A stretch of DNA of 64,000 nucleotides from Nemopilema nomurai (GCA_003864495.1 ML133472.1:1371469-1435468), one strand, 5' to 3'. Shown: positions 38,301 through 48,557, counted from the first letter of the stretch. The notes: generated from the letters alone by a model not told the origin. A program made the numbers and translations.

Positions 38301-41300
38301 GACATGGAGCTCAAAGCTTATTCTGACGACAATTTCTCAAAGGAAATAGGCCGTAAGTTAGCTTATAGATTTGGCATAGTGTATATTCTGTAGTTCTCCT
38401 CTCTGTATGCGACAGGAATGACACTCCGGTTGCAGTTTAAAGATAGCATGTAATTGAATTTTACCTTTGGCGGTTTTTGAGTCGCACAGTTGTTCCTGGT
38501 AAATTGCACGTGTAGAAAGAGTCCTTAAACGCTTAGGGACATGAAATGCAAAGATAAACGCGTCATTACTTAGAGTTATAAGTAGCCCTGTAATGTTTTA
38601 GAGATTTCTTACAAACCTCTTTGCTCTGATAGGTATTTTCGAAACTCCTGAGCTTACAGTTGACATTTTCTACGAGTTGAAGCTCAATGCAAATGACAGC
38701 TTCTTAACGGTTTATCCAAAAAGATGCTACGCAACTCCAACTGCAAATCGGCACGACCAGATTCAATTTGTTTTCATCAAAGATGGGTAGGTATTGCTTC
38801 ATCTCTGTGATCCTAGGACCCCTTTGATCGGCATTGGACGACATACTTTATGCAGTTATGTTTTGCGTGATTTTTAGGATTTCTGTGTTGCCCTTTTGAT
38901 GCCTGTCTGTCTGCCATCTTAACACAGTTAGTCTGATGCTTTTGTTTGAATTATTTATCCACGATTTCTTTACTTTGAAGTCTCAAATACAATTGTACCC
39001 AAAAATGAAGCTAGCATGAGCTTGAGGTAAATAATTTTTTGGCGCATTTAAAACAGGATCTAGGTCCACTCACTTGACTTTTTCTTTTTCAAGGTGTGTG
39101 AAAGATGACACTATTCAAATCTATTCTGCTCCAAGAAACAGTTATAGATTTAGCATTAAATCATTTAAATTTGTTGGCATCAAAGACGCCATGCTTTTTG
39201 TCCACTGTGATGTTTCTATTTGCGATGCCGAAGACGTGGAATCCCCCTGTGCAAGGGGATGCTCCTCACGAGGTTTGCGAAGAAGGCGGTCGGGAGCCCG
39301 AACGATAACCGATGGTATGTATGCTGTTGGAACATTCCACCATATTTAGACTTCTAATCTAAACATAACTGAAGACAATCACATGCTTAGGTTCATATCG
39401 AAGGTCAATGTTCCGTGCAAGTTTGAGACCAGACAAAAAGCACCTAGACCTGGCCTTTTATTTCTACCAGACCTAAAAAAATTCTTCTAGTTACGAAGGC
39501 CAGTTCACTTCATACCGCCCTCCTCTTTTTGTACGGAACAATGTTCCTGGCTGTCCCGGACAATTCTATTTTTGCATAGCCGGGCCGAACGCCTTTTCTT
39601 TGGAGGGTTTAGAAGCTGGAAAAATTACCAAACCAGCATGCGGTTTTACCTGGTTGGGTCGGAAAGACGTTGCTTGGGGGGGAGGTGGCATCTCCTGGTT
39701 CATCCGCTTCCTGTATTTCGGGTCTACACTGAGAGTATGTGTATGAAATTCATATATAGTCACCCTTATAGGTTTTCAGACAATTTCAATAATGTTTACT
39801 GGATTTTGTTGTGCCATTCTTGAATCCACATTTCCATTGTCGATTTCATATGCAGGCTTTTCGAAAAATTGCAAATTTCAATCGATGGAAATCACATTAG
39901 ACCGGTCTGTAATCCAAGATACGACGGCGCAGAATGTCCACTTGGACAACCCGAATTGCATTGCGGGCACCAATGAGACTCACTTCTTCTTCGTCATCAA
40001 AAAAGGCCATTGCGGCACGCTTACAAAGATTCGTCGCTCGTTGGTGGAGATCAGCAACAATGTCCACTTTCCTGTTGCTCGAGGACAGAAAGTTAATATT
40101 CCTGTCCAGTGCAAGTATACTGAGAACGCGGCATCCAGTTCGGCTGCCCAGGCATTCAAGATTGCGAGCCGGGAGCGCTTTGTGAGTGTGGGCCTAGGCC
40201 AATACCACCATTTTGTGAAAAAAGTTGTCATCGACCCAGCTGTGAAATGGTACACCCTGACAGCACCGCTGCGCGTCAAGACGACGGAGACTAAAGAATT
40301 TCTGCATGTGAATGTGGATTCTGTTGTCTCCAATGACGATGTGTTCTTCACCGTCGATCACTGTAAGATCAAACCCTCTCCGTCCTCAAGAAGAAAAGTG
40401 ACTGTTGTTGAGCATGGGTGAGTGACTTGGTCTTCTGTTTCGGGCCTCCCCGTCAGCGATCGAAATGAAAGGCGAAAGACCTAACTATGGGTGTGAATGT
40501 AGCATTTAAGTGCCCATGAGGTTGATGATATTAAAAAAAATGTTTGTAAAGACTGGGTGTTTAATAAAAGTAGTTAAGATATAGTAGAAGTTATAATTTG
40601 TGTGAAATAGCCCGAATTGCCAAATTACTCAAAATGGTGCTAAATTTTCTTGAGTAACAATCAATCTTTGTCCATATAACCATTTGAAAATAATCATCAA
40701 TATAAAACAGTACTTGATACATCGTGTTTCCTCCTAACTCCTTTAGTTGTGGTATCGATGATGGCGCTGCTATAACAGAGTCAGAAAGAAGCACTTTGAT
40801 GACCTTCGCTTTGCAACGCTGGAAGGATCTGGGCAAAAGGCTTTTCATTCGGTGCCATTTCACCGTCTGCCATAAGAATTCGGCCTTAGCACAATGCCAA
40901 AAAAGAACCTGCAGTACACCGAAGACGGAACCCCTTCAGAAACGACGAAGAAGATCTGTCCGTAAGTATTTTATCACCACTTTTTTGGTTGACATTCGCT
41001 TCATATATTTTCAAGGCAGCTTGACCAAGTAAATTGGAAGATGATGTTTTAATTCGAGATTTTAATACATGTGTGCCATCAGGAAGCGTAGAAGAAAATT
41101 CAAAGTGGTTGTGCAAGAGGAAAGCGTGTAAGAGTTTTCGAATGGGGCTTGATCTTTGGATATGGTAACTTAAATGTATCTGCAAGTTGTATTGTACATG
41201 CCATAGGCTTTATACCGCTGAAAATGCTATATAGTCTTTGAGCCGAATACAAAGACAGTCAGTTCCAAAGTATCATCCTGGCTTCCACTTTTTTCTTTAA

Positions 41301-43809
41301 TATAACTGTCTTAAAGAATGGTCACCCACCTCCAAGGAGATCAAGCCCATTGAGACAGAACAGCAATTCTATTTCACAAGCACTTTTTATATTCCGCCAA
41401 ACAATAAATTGATTGTCCTGAACAATTGAGATCATTTTTCATGACACTGGGCTGCGACAAGAACCGCTTTGTGGCTTTCTAAAACCCAATTTGGAAATGT
41501 TACCATATGTGCTTCACCAGAACTTCCGAAGTTAAGAGGGATAGCCTTGTGATTTATCCAGTGTACCTTTAGCTGTTTTCATAACAGCCTTAAGAAAAAT
41601 GACGTATTATTGAATGAAAAATTAGGAAGTATCAAAACAGAGTGCATTAAAAGTTGGTGCTCGTGAGAAAAATTTATCAGCCACTGCGTGCATGGTTTCC
41701 AACGTCAATGCATCTCCTCCAAAGTAGCAGATCCCTCTTCTCCGCCCAATTGTAGTGTGCAGTGATAAAGCTGGGTGTGATTCTGTTTAAATTATCTTAG
41801 GTATCTTGCTGCATCGGATGTTTTCATTCTTATTTGACATCTCACCTTCCACAATGAGGCAAGCCCAACGTTGCCTCGAAAATGGCACAACACATAGACT
41901 GAGCCAAAATGATTAAAAGGCAAGAACAGCAAACAAACCTGACGTTCTGTAATGGCTGCTTAAATTTGAACCATGTTCATTGAAATTTAATTAAATGTTA
42001 TCAAACGTTTCTTTCTCAGGTGGAGGTGGCATTGAAAGCAGCGTCACTTGTCGTCCTGGCAAGATCTCTATCGCCATTAAGAAGGAGTCAGCACCAAATA
42101 TCAAGGCAACTGAGGTCCACTTGAGGGACAGGAAGTGTGGTGCACGAGAGAACAGGACCCATTTTATTCTAGAGACCAAGCCATATGAATGTGGCACCAG
42201 CCTGAAAAGCTTTGGCAGGTTCTTAATGTACTCCAATGTCGCACAGAATGACGAGACCATAATCGGCGGGATTATTAGGCGACCTCCCACACTCAAGCTG
42301 CCATTTAAATGCATTTTTATCCAGTCCAAAAGATACGGGGCAACGTTCAAGACAAGAAAAAACAATATCAACTTTTCAGGTAACGCACACCTTATTTGAT
42401 GACTTTTCTGCTCACTGACATGAAATTTTGTCACATGAATTTGTAAAATGATACTGGCTGAGGAAACTACTTGCATATTTGCTGACTCCACTCAAAAATT
42501 TACCATGTTTAGAAGATCACTGTTCTTTCGAATGGGAACATGTTCCTGTTCAACGTAATAAATTTTCTCAAAGTTGCATGCTCTAATTTGTCTGGCAGGA
42601 ATCTCCAGTGGCACATATTCAGTTCGGATAAGGCTTTTCACAGACCCGAGCTATGACATAGAAATGGACTCATTCAACGCAATGCTTAGCCCTGGAAGTG
42701 ACATGTACTTTCAGGTCGCAGTGGAGGCGCCCAATGCCTCACTCGCCATTTACTTGGAAAGCTGTTATGGGCAACCCTTCTTCTCTATAGGAAGTACTGA
42801 CCGATACGAGTTCATCAAAAACAAGTAAGACAGTTCTTCTACATTGTTTGTTATTTTTGTCGCAGCGAAATGCTGTTGATTGTCCAAAGTTTTTTATCTG
42901 TTGTCATTGGCCAATTTGTATGTCCATTGAATGTCTGTCAAACGCACATTTATTTAGAATAGGGGTGCTCAGGTTACTTTTTGGGTCTAAAATTTCAGCC
43001 AAAGTTATTCTTTTGGTCAGCCAAGTCAACTTTTCTGGGTTCCTACAATGCCAAATTATTTTTTGGGTCTTGAATGTGAGAAAATTCAACATTTGAACAT
43101 TTGAGCAAACTAGGACATTCGAGAGGCTACAAAATACAAGGGTGGAACTAAAAAATGATGTCAATCGTGCATCTTTCAAAAATGTAGTGCATTTGTATTT
43201 GTGTTGTGCATATGATGTCAAAATCATCTATGGAGAAGTGTTTCTTTGTTATTTTCTGGGTGTGCAAGACAAGAAAAAATATTTCTTTGGGTCAATTTCT
43301 ATGCTGAAAATTATTTTCTTTTGTGCTGATGGCTCGTACTCCAGCCTGAAAACCCTTTCATAAATATGTATGTGTGCCCCCCCCCCCCCCCCCACCTGCC
43401 CCCTTGTACTATTGTGTGTCTTGATCTGATATGTCATTATGAGTCATGATGCCTTCTGCTTTTTATGTAAATACCCTTTGTGGTCACAGAGGGAACTCTG
43501 GAATAAACAGTCGGTATATTGATATTGTCCGTAATTTGGCTATAGTAGAACTGTCCATCATTTCCCATTGCTACAATGATAATAGCTTATTTTTTCTTCA
43601 TTTTGAACAGCTGTCCGCTCGACGACTCGGTGCTATTTTACAGAACGGAACGGTCGGACCAGAAGCGCTTCAGTGTTGCTCCGTTCGAGTTCAGCAGCAG
43701 TTCGCCGTATAAAAGTGTCTACGTCAACTGCATAATTTCTACCTGCAACCCAAACGAAAGCAAATCACGTTGTAACAAGACTTGCCCGAACACTCCTTTG
43801 CCAATTTGA
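32358..43809 (+). CDS. Secreted protein with three tandem ZP modules and two furin-type sites, complete, 10 coding exons
   Basis: Exons: 32358-32424, 37016-37183, 37831-38352, 38633-38786, 39094-39314, 39856-40417, 40747-40961, 42020-42379, 42599-42824, 43611-43809; all phases agree and give 897 codons plus TGA. Exon 1 alone encodes a signal peptide (MKSSLSVISLLLIVLCISKQ). Three ZP modules follow (about 23-377, 378-636 and 637-897). Each has a ZP-N with C-x-x-x-x-M/I-x-I...C...N-x-T-H-F...C-G and a ZP-C with conserved cysteines. Modules 1 and 2 end with R-R-R-R-S, a furin-type site; module 3 ends shortly after its last cysteines. No transmembrane segment or GPI signal follows, so the product should be secreted and may be cut into three chains. 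ZP modules polymerise in egg coats and extracellular matrices. The exact role is unknown: matrix, mesoglea, egg coat or skeletal organic matrix are all possible. Intron 1 is 4.6 kb and holds repeats. Confidence 0.9.
33129..33573. mobile_element. MITE-like element with TTTACAC...TTATAAGAAACC ends
   Basis: The left end TTTACACACTTTTTTATAAG and the right end, read in reverse complement (TTTACACGTTTTTTATAAG), match, and both are followed by AAACC and a CCTAGTACT segment. The interior repeats TAAGAAACTTTTAG several times. Related pieces occur downstream at about 33690-33800 and 35515-35545. It sits in intron 1 of the ZP gene and has no coding capacity. Confidence 0.7.
33865..33881. repeat. Poly-C tract, 17 bases
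   Basis: An uninterrupted run of 17 C lies in intron 1 of the ZP gene. Confidence 0.95.
34668..34805. repeat. Probable interspersed repeat (GGGGGGCC...CATGGCCCC type)
   Basis: A G-rich start, CATGGCCCCTGCAC, an AT-rich middle and CTTGGCCCCTCCACTTTCC form a pattern that I associate with interspersed repeats of cnidarian genomes. GGCCCCTSCAC appears twice inside it. It lies in intron 1 of the ZP gene. The identification is from memory of the style, not from a database. Confidence 0.4.
35751..35790. repeat. Tandem repeat, 10-bp unit x 4
   Basis: ATCTCAACTC is repeated four times, perfectly except for the last base. It lies in intron 1 of the ZP gene. Confidence 0.95.
37016..39314 (+). other. 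ZP module 1 of the triple-ZP gene (exons 2-5)
   Basis: ZP-N: ECYQRGVKVIIEKA, LDPACIAGENETHF, ACGVSRK and a YSN motif. A basic insert of roughly 80 residues, with many Arg/Lys, separates ZP-N from ZP-C and is not obvious in the other modules. ZP-C: ELKLNANDSFLTVYPKRCYA, KDGC and FVHCDVSIC. It closes with a CxxxC pair and RRRRSGAR. Introns: phase 1 at both module ends, phase 1 inside CIAG, phase 1 between ZP-N and ZP-C, and phase 2 just before the cysteine of KDGC. Confidence 0.85.
39856..40961 (+). other. ZP module 2 of the triple-ZP gene (exons 6-7)
   Basis: ZP-N: NCKFQSMEITLDRS, LDNPNCIAGTNETHF, GHCGT and VQCKY. ZP-C: EFLHVNVDSV, DHCKIKPSPS, EHGCGIDD and IRCHFTVC. It ends with KRRRRSVR. Most of the module is on one 562-bp exon, so it lacks two introns present in module 1. 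The phase-2 intron before the cysteine of EHGC is kept. CIAGxNETHF is shared exactly with module 1 apart from one residue. Confidence 0.85.
42020..43806 (+). other. ZP module 3 of the triple-ZP gene (exons 8-10)
   Basis: ZP-N: TCRPGKISIAIKKE, LRDRKCGARENRTHF, YECGTSLK, YSN and LPFKC. ZP-C: YSVRIRLFTDPSY, LESCYGQPF, NNCPLDDSV and VNCIISTC. The phase-2 intron again precedes the conserved cysteine (N-N-C-P). It ends with CNKTCPNTPLPI and a stop, without a polybasic site or hydrophobic tail. Confidence 0.85.
43377..43393. repeat. Poly-C tract, 17 bases
   Basis: An uninterrupted run of 17 C lies in the last intron of the ZP gene. Confidence 0.95.
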
Positions 43810-44744
43810 GCCGTCTTTTGACTATTAACACAATATAACTACGATATGACAGCTTCACATATGTTTTTATCACATTTGGGCATCTTGTCCAAAGCCAGCT
43901 AGTTAATATGTAATTACCTTGGCTCATTACCGCACAATAGTAGAAGGCCGAAAAAAGCTTCAGGGTAGATTGATGTTGGACGTACCAAAATCGCAGATTG
44001 GGTACAGATTCGTCTACTTAATACCTGTACGTATGCTTATCCCAGACCCAATTAATGATGTCAAGAAGGTAAGGTCGTCATGACGTCATATTGTTTTTCA
44101 AGAAAACCTTTTCGGCTACTGATGTTCCTTTTTGGCTCAAAAATTGAAAACTTAAGTGCCCTGACGAGCCATTCCAGGTGTACAAAGATCTGCCAATCTC
44201 TTATGTATTTTTACAGAATTTTTTAACTTCTAACCATCATCGCTAATTATCGCGTTTTTATGTATTTTAAGTCGTATTTCTTAAGCATTTTTACCAAGAA
44301 GCGTAGACTTTACGAATAGGTATAATTAGATTTTTGATGAAATTTATATGTTGATAGTTGTTTTTTCGTGTGCAATGTTTACCTTTTAGTAGAGCATCAA
44401 GAATGTGTTAACATTAAGTGCAACATTCCTGTCCTCGACCTTCACCATAGATCGGGTCAGTTGTAGTTTAAAGAAGAAGGCAAATTGTCTGTGACTAACG
44501 ACACGGTGAAAAGCAAAGTGAATTTCACAACTGAACTTGGCCATAGACTCTCGACCCGTCTAAATTGCGTCTTGGAAGTCCTTTGAAGTTCTGAAGAATA
44601 CTAAAATAAAACCAAAAATTGCTTCAGTATTCCTAATGGATACCTTGGGATGCAAATGGTACGGTATTTTCTTCATTAAGGAAATAATTGAGATGTTATT
44701 TTTCTCAGCGCGTAATAATGTCTGCCTTAGTGATAGGTAGCCAG
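43810..44744. other. Convergent intergenic region
   Basis: This region holds the 3' ends of the ZP gene (plus) and of the minus-strand gene at 44745. I see no canonical AATAAA near either stop and no other gene. Confidence 0.5.
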
Positions 44745-45602
44745 TTACAGCTGACATATCGGAATATCAAACTTCGGCAATTTGGTTGGAAACCTGAACT
44801 TTTTGTCAGTTAACAAGGCATAAACTTGAGGGTCGTGCTTCTTCAAGAGTTCTGGTGTGTTGAGACGCCATTCATTGAGAATCTCCTTTCTGTTCTTCTG
44901 CGCACCCAATAATGACGTCATTGCCCAGTAGACATATTCGTTGATCTGGCACGCGTAGTCGCAGGTGTTGTCGTAGTACGTGAACCAGGCGCCCCGCGGG
45001 TATTTTGCGGGCACTTTTTCAAAATAACCACCACGAGCTTTGTCGCAGCAGTTCGCCAAGAAGCTGCCCCTTCTTAATCCAAACACACGAGGGAAGGTTT
45101 TTGAATAGGCATAAGACATTAGATGAAAACATTCTTCAAGGGCCACATCGAAACGTCCAGGAACAGCTGTTTCACTCGCCCTCAATACTTGAAAGGCGAT
45201 GTCAGCTTGCTTAAAGAAGGACTTGTGTGCAATTTGTTCATGCTCGTCCCGAAACATAACCATTGTTGCTTTTAGCTTCAGCATTTTTTTGTAAACAAGC
45301 AAATTGTCAGGCGCCCCATTCCCTTCATTGTCAATGTACTGGTAAAACACGGATGCTCCATGTCGCAGTTTCTCGTCCGGTGTGCCCTCTGTGGCGACGA
45401 AATACAGCCCAAATATTTTGACATACTTTGTGAAAATGCTGAAGGCTTCACCCAGAATGTGAGCCAGGGAGCCACGCTTAATGACTAGGTGGCTCGAAAA
45501 ATGCAAGTCCTCATTAGGCCACTTTTGGCGAGACAACGCTTTGCGTATCCTTTTTACAAAAGAGAAGCACATTTTTGAATCGAATGGAATATTCAACTCC
45601 AC
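44745..45602 (-). CDS. Conserved protein of unknown function, apparently single-exon
   Basis: A 285-codon frame without introns ends at TAA 44747-44745. The first codon listed (45602-45600) is GTG. The first ATG is ten codons further in, and the frame stays open upstream to a stop at 45680-45678, so the true start may be that ATG or a missing upstream exon joined at a CAG acceptor near 45614. The composition is clearly coding. Notable segments are an Asp/Asn-rich loop (YIDNEGNGAPDN) that resembles a calcium-binding loop, EECFHLMSYAY (an E-x-x-H centre), ARGGYFEKVPAKYPRGAWFT, DNTCDYACQINEYVYWAMTS and ENEWRLNTPE-like NEWRLNTPELLKKHDP. I think I recognise the pattern from uncharacterised proteins of marine animals and bacteria, but I cannot name the family. 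The E-x-x-H centre and conserved Tyr/Asp suggest an enzyme or metal-binding fold; that is inference. No signal peptide is visible in this exon. Confidence 0.75.
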   Translation of the reverse strand: MELNIPFDSKMCFSFVKRIRKALSRQKWPNEDLHFSSHLVIKRGSLAHILGEAFSIFTKYVKIFGLYFVATEGTPDEKLRHGASVFYQYIDNEGNGAPDNLLVYKKMLKLKATMVMFRDEHEQIAHKSFFKQADIAFQVLRASETAVPGRFDVALEECFHLMSYAYSKTFPRVFGLRRGSFLANCCDKARGGYFEKVPAKYPRGAWFTYYDNTCDYACQINEYVYWAMTSLLGAQKNRKEILNEWRLNTPELLKKHDPQVYALLTDKKFRFPTKLPKFDIPICQL

Positions 45603-46371
45603 TTTTCCTCCACTTCTGATGTGTGTGAAGTGCTTGGAAAGATACTCTCGATAGCAAGTTAGAAAGATACGGTTCGGTTACTTAGGAATGTCACGATTTT
45701 GTTGTTCTTTACTAGGAATCGAAAGCCCAAGTGCGTGTTCCACTGTTCTTGCATTGATGCTACGCAAAGCACAAAACTGATTTTGCTGATTTACAAAATT
45801 TTTGTTTTCTAAAAGTTGATTCTCACCCCAGACTCCCTAGCCACTTCATTCAAACCGTACATTATTCCTTGGGGGTCCTTCTCTGAGCGTGTTTCCATGG
45901 CCTGGGTCATCCCCAATCAACCCCACCTGAACCAGCTGCCCATCAACCTTTTTCTTAGTTTCCAATTTCTCGTGCGATTTTCTGACATTTTCAGATCAGA
46001 CAATCGTATTGCCCTCTTATACGGATTCTTTCTGATTCTGATTCGCTGAGCTATTCCTGTTTTGACCGTCGCTACAAGATCGTGTCATACCACAGGTGGC
46101 TTATGGAACTAGTTGTACAGACGCTAATACTATTAAAAAATTATAAGAACATTATCTAAAAGTTGAAATGAATTTAAACAAGGAAAAGTAACCAGTTGAG
46201 AGTAATTCAGCTCTAGGCCACAGATCCTTCATTGGTAGCAGAATCACTTATAGTGAAAAGACCTACCCTGTGATAACATTAAAGGCCCCAATCCGAGTAT
46301 TGCTAATTGGAGTTTATGGCAGAAAAGCCAGCCAACTATAGAAACTAGTCGCAATCTCACTAGGGTAGAAA
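45603..46371. other. Upstream region of the 44745-45602 gene
   Basis: The first 75 bp stay in frame with the gene on the minus strand. I could not find a convincing upstream exon with a signal peptide. The remainder shows only short frames. Confidence 0.4.
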
Positions 46372-46779
46372 CGGGACAGGATACTAAGTGATGTTTTTTT
46401 TGGAAATTGCAAGGGCTGGCATCCGTGCTTAAAGACAATTCTCCTTCGTGGATGGTCAGATGAAAGCTCGAAAGTTTTTCCCTACAGTAGTTACCGTGGT
46501 GGACTGGATGTCCAAAATGGGGTTACCTTCAAGAATGAAAGACTAATTGTATCGATTCCACAGGGCAGAGAAATCCATCCCCTAGTTCCACTTAGAGAGC
46601 TTTTTTACGCATGGCTAAAGATTGCATCTGCTGGCCTGGATATGTATAGACAGGGAATTTACTGTAACAATCTAGCAAACTGGGTAACCGAAATTTTTGA
46701 AGTGGATTTGACTTCTTTGATGGTTGGTCGTCAATTTAAGCCTTTGGCACATTCTCGAAAATTTGTTGTTGTCACGTGA
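46372..46779 (+). pseudogene. Unrecognised open frame running into the left inverted-repeat arm
   Basis: A frame of about 135 codons without a clear start runs to TGA at 46777-46779. It reads GWHPCLKTILLRGWSDESSK, YRGGLDVQNGVTFKNERLIV, then crosses into the repeat arm at 46647 and ends with CNNLANWVTEIFEVDLTSLM. The G-x-x-x-x-N-G-x-x-x-x-x-R-L-I-V stretch faintly recalls TNF-type folds, but the next strand motif is missing, so I do not assign it. The tail in the arm is shared with the minus-strand frame at 49211-49464, whose upstream part is different. It is probably a gene fragment joined by the rearrangement. Confidence 0.4.
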
Positions 46780-47419
46780 TCGATGACGTAATTACTCCCC
46801 AGTCAGTAAAATATTAATGACAACATTTTTTAAATCTAAGTATACCATTCGAAAGAACATGCAAATCTGAGTCAAAAATTATAAAAGACTTATATTTTTT
46901 GACTTATTGTTTCGAAATTATAGGTGTTTGAACTTTCTATGAAGTCATCAAAATGGCCGCCACTGGATTTTGTAAACATACAAGTTAGGTTTCAGTTATG
47001 CCGAGATAAGCTGCCCTCTAGGTTACCATCCTCTAACATCATAGCTTACGAACTTAAGGCAACCATTCATCCATTGAGTCCCCCCCCCCCGCTGGACGAA
47101 AAGTCTGAAATTTCCCATTCACTTTCGTGTTCATCGATTACTGAAGTGTCCGAGCCATCAAAGATTTCTTCTCTTGTCATTTCACTATCCCCATCATAAT
47201 CCATATATGTACTTGGCAATGCATCTCTTTGGTGGTGTTTTCTCTTCTTTGAAGTGTGTTTTTGGCTCTTAATTTCATCATGACTCATCTCCGCATCGCC
47301 ATCGTTGTCATAGTTGAGATTCTTGGCTGTTTTCTTCCTGCTTGTTGAAAGTGAAGGAGGCAACTGCTTGCCTTTAAACCAGATCGGAACCACAACCTGC
47401 TTTTCCTCGTCCCATTTCC
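46647..47419 (+). repeat. Left arm of the long inverted repeat
   Basis: It starts at TAGACAGGGAATTTACTGT and ends at GTCCCATTTCC. It pairs with 48570-49343. On its minus strand it carries the Ser/Lys/Asp-rich C-terminal part of the 47699-47067 frame. Confidence 0.9.
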
Positions 47420-47699
47420 AGCCGTGATTTTCAAAGCTAACTGTATCAATGTTAACTTCACAACCGCGGACCCAGTGGAACACTTGGTAATTTGCTCGTC
47501 TGATGGCTTGCTCAACTGAATCTGGATCAGGAGGAATCGACGATGAAAACTTTGATTTAATTTCTTTATATAGTCGGATTTTCGTTTCTACATATGACTC
47601 ATCTACCTTGCCACTGTAAACAACTGTCCTGATGAACTCTTTTACGTTGTCGATTTTTTCAGACTCGAGACTTTGATCCTGACCAAAAGATTCTGGCAT
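47067..47699 (-). pseudogene. C-terminal part of a transposon-associated multi-copy protein
   Basis: The frame of 210 codons starts M-P-E-S-F-G. It contains PPDPDSVEQAIRRANYQVFH, FENHGWKWDEEK and PIWFKGKQLPPSL, which match the pattern of a large multi-copy family (P-P-x-x-D-x-(8)-RANYQ-x-x-x-W ... HGW ... LPP) found next to transposon remains in many animal genomes. A basic/acidic tail follows (KKRKHHQRD, DYDGDSEMTREE), with poly-Gly from the G run at the end. The N-terminal part of the same kind of protein lies at 48557-48051, separated by stops, so the copy is broken. The family name is uncertain. Confidence 0.55.
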
Positions 47700-48050
47700 T
47701 TCGACGGATAACTTTACAACTTTTTGATGATTTTAACTTTCCCAGCCTTGTAGAAATAGGAAGTGGTGTCTTATCCTAATATTGCATGTATTGCTGGAAG
47801 TGCTTGACAAATTGCTGGAAGTGCTTGACAATTTCCTAAAAATTGGCAAATTACTCCTATGTCAGCATATTTATCTGGTCGTACTTCAAAAGCCACGTTT
47901 TACAAACAGAAAGCTTTGAATGTGCCCATATGAAAGGATCAGGACTTCGGTATATTTGGAGACAATAACAACGTCTGCTGCTTCCAATGACGCATGCAAA
48001 ACCAAGCGGGTGTCCACTTTTTCATGATTACAACGGTAAATCAGCTCACA

Positions 48051-48557
48051 TCACTTTCTCTCCACTCTGTACGTGTTGTTACCTTCTGTGACGATGAATG
48101 GCTGCTTTATCGTACTTCTAGCTTCTTCACTCAAAATATGTTGTGCAATAAGCTTTATCAACTCTTCCTTATTTCCCTGATTCTGCAATAATTCGTTCCA
48201 CTTGATTCCTTTTGGCATATGTTGATCAAAACCCTCCAATTTGGTTCGCGTACCAGTTTCCCCACGGTCTCTCCTTGTTTCTTGTTTCGCACTCTGCTCT
48301 CTGTATGTGTCGTTAATCATCCTAACCAAGCACGGCAACGATTCTTCTGGTGGCTCCATAAACTGCAAAAGGGCAATCATCCACTCTCTGTATGTCTTCC
48401 TTGACTTGAGTGATCTCACTGCTGCCATCCCATCAATAAAACATGCAGCATTTTTAGGTGTGTTAGTTGTAGGACACTTCGACTGTGCAATTAGTAAATT
48501 TCTCAATGAGGACTTGCCTGATTGTCGCAGTGTGCCTTCAGAAGTTGCGATGGACAA
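48051..48557 (-). pseudogene. Fragment of a transposon-associated multi-copy protein (DGMA...NKEELI region)
   Basis: The 168-codon frame includes ACFIDGMAAVRSLK, TYREWMIALL, RMINDTYREQSAK, RRDRGETGTRTKLEG and NQGNKEELIKLIAQHIL. The order DGMA, ..VD/ND-x-Y-x-x-S-x-K.., R-x-x-R-G-E, N-K-x-x-L-I is the one I know from the multi-copy family also seen at 47699-47067. It stops at 48053-48051, upstream of that fragment, so the middle of the protein is missing here. The 5' end reaches the edge of the right arm (48570). Confidence 0.55.

Noticed and set aside
41991..42491. 166-codon minus-strand frame
   Set aside because: It is antisense to exon 8 of the ZP gene, which has conserved cysteines, phase-correct splice sites and an N-glycosylation motif.
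46372..46650. TNF-domain ligand
   Set aside because: Only one short stretch resembles a TNF strand pair; the following aromatic strand motif is absent and other frames do not restore it.
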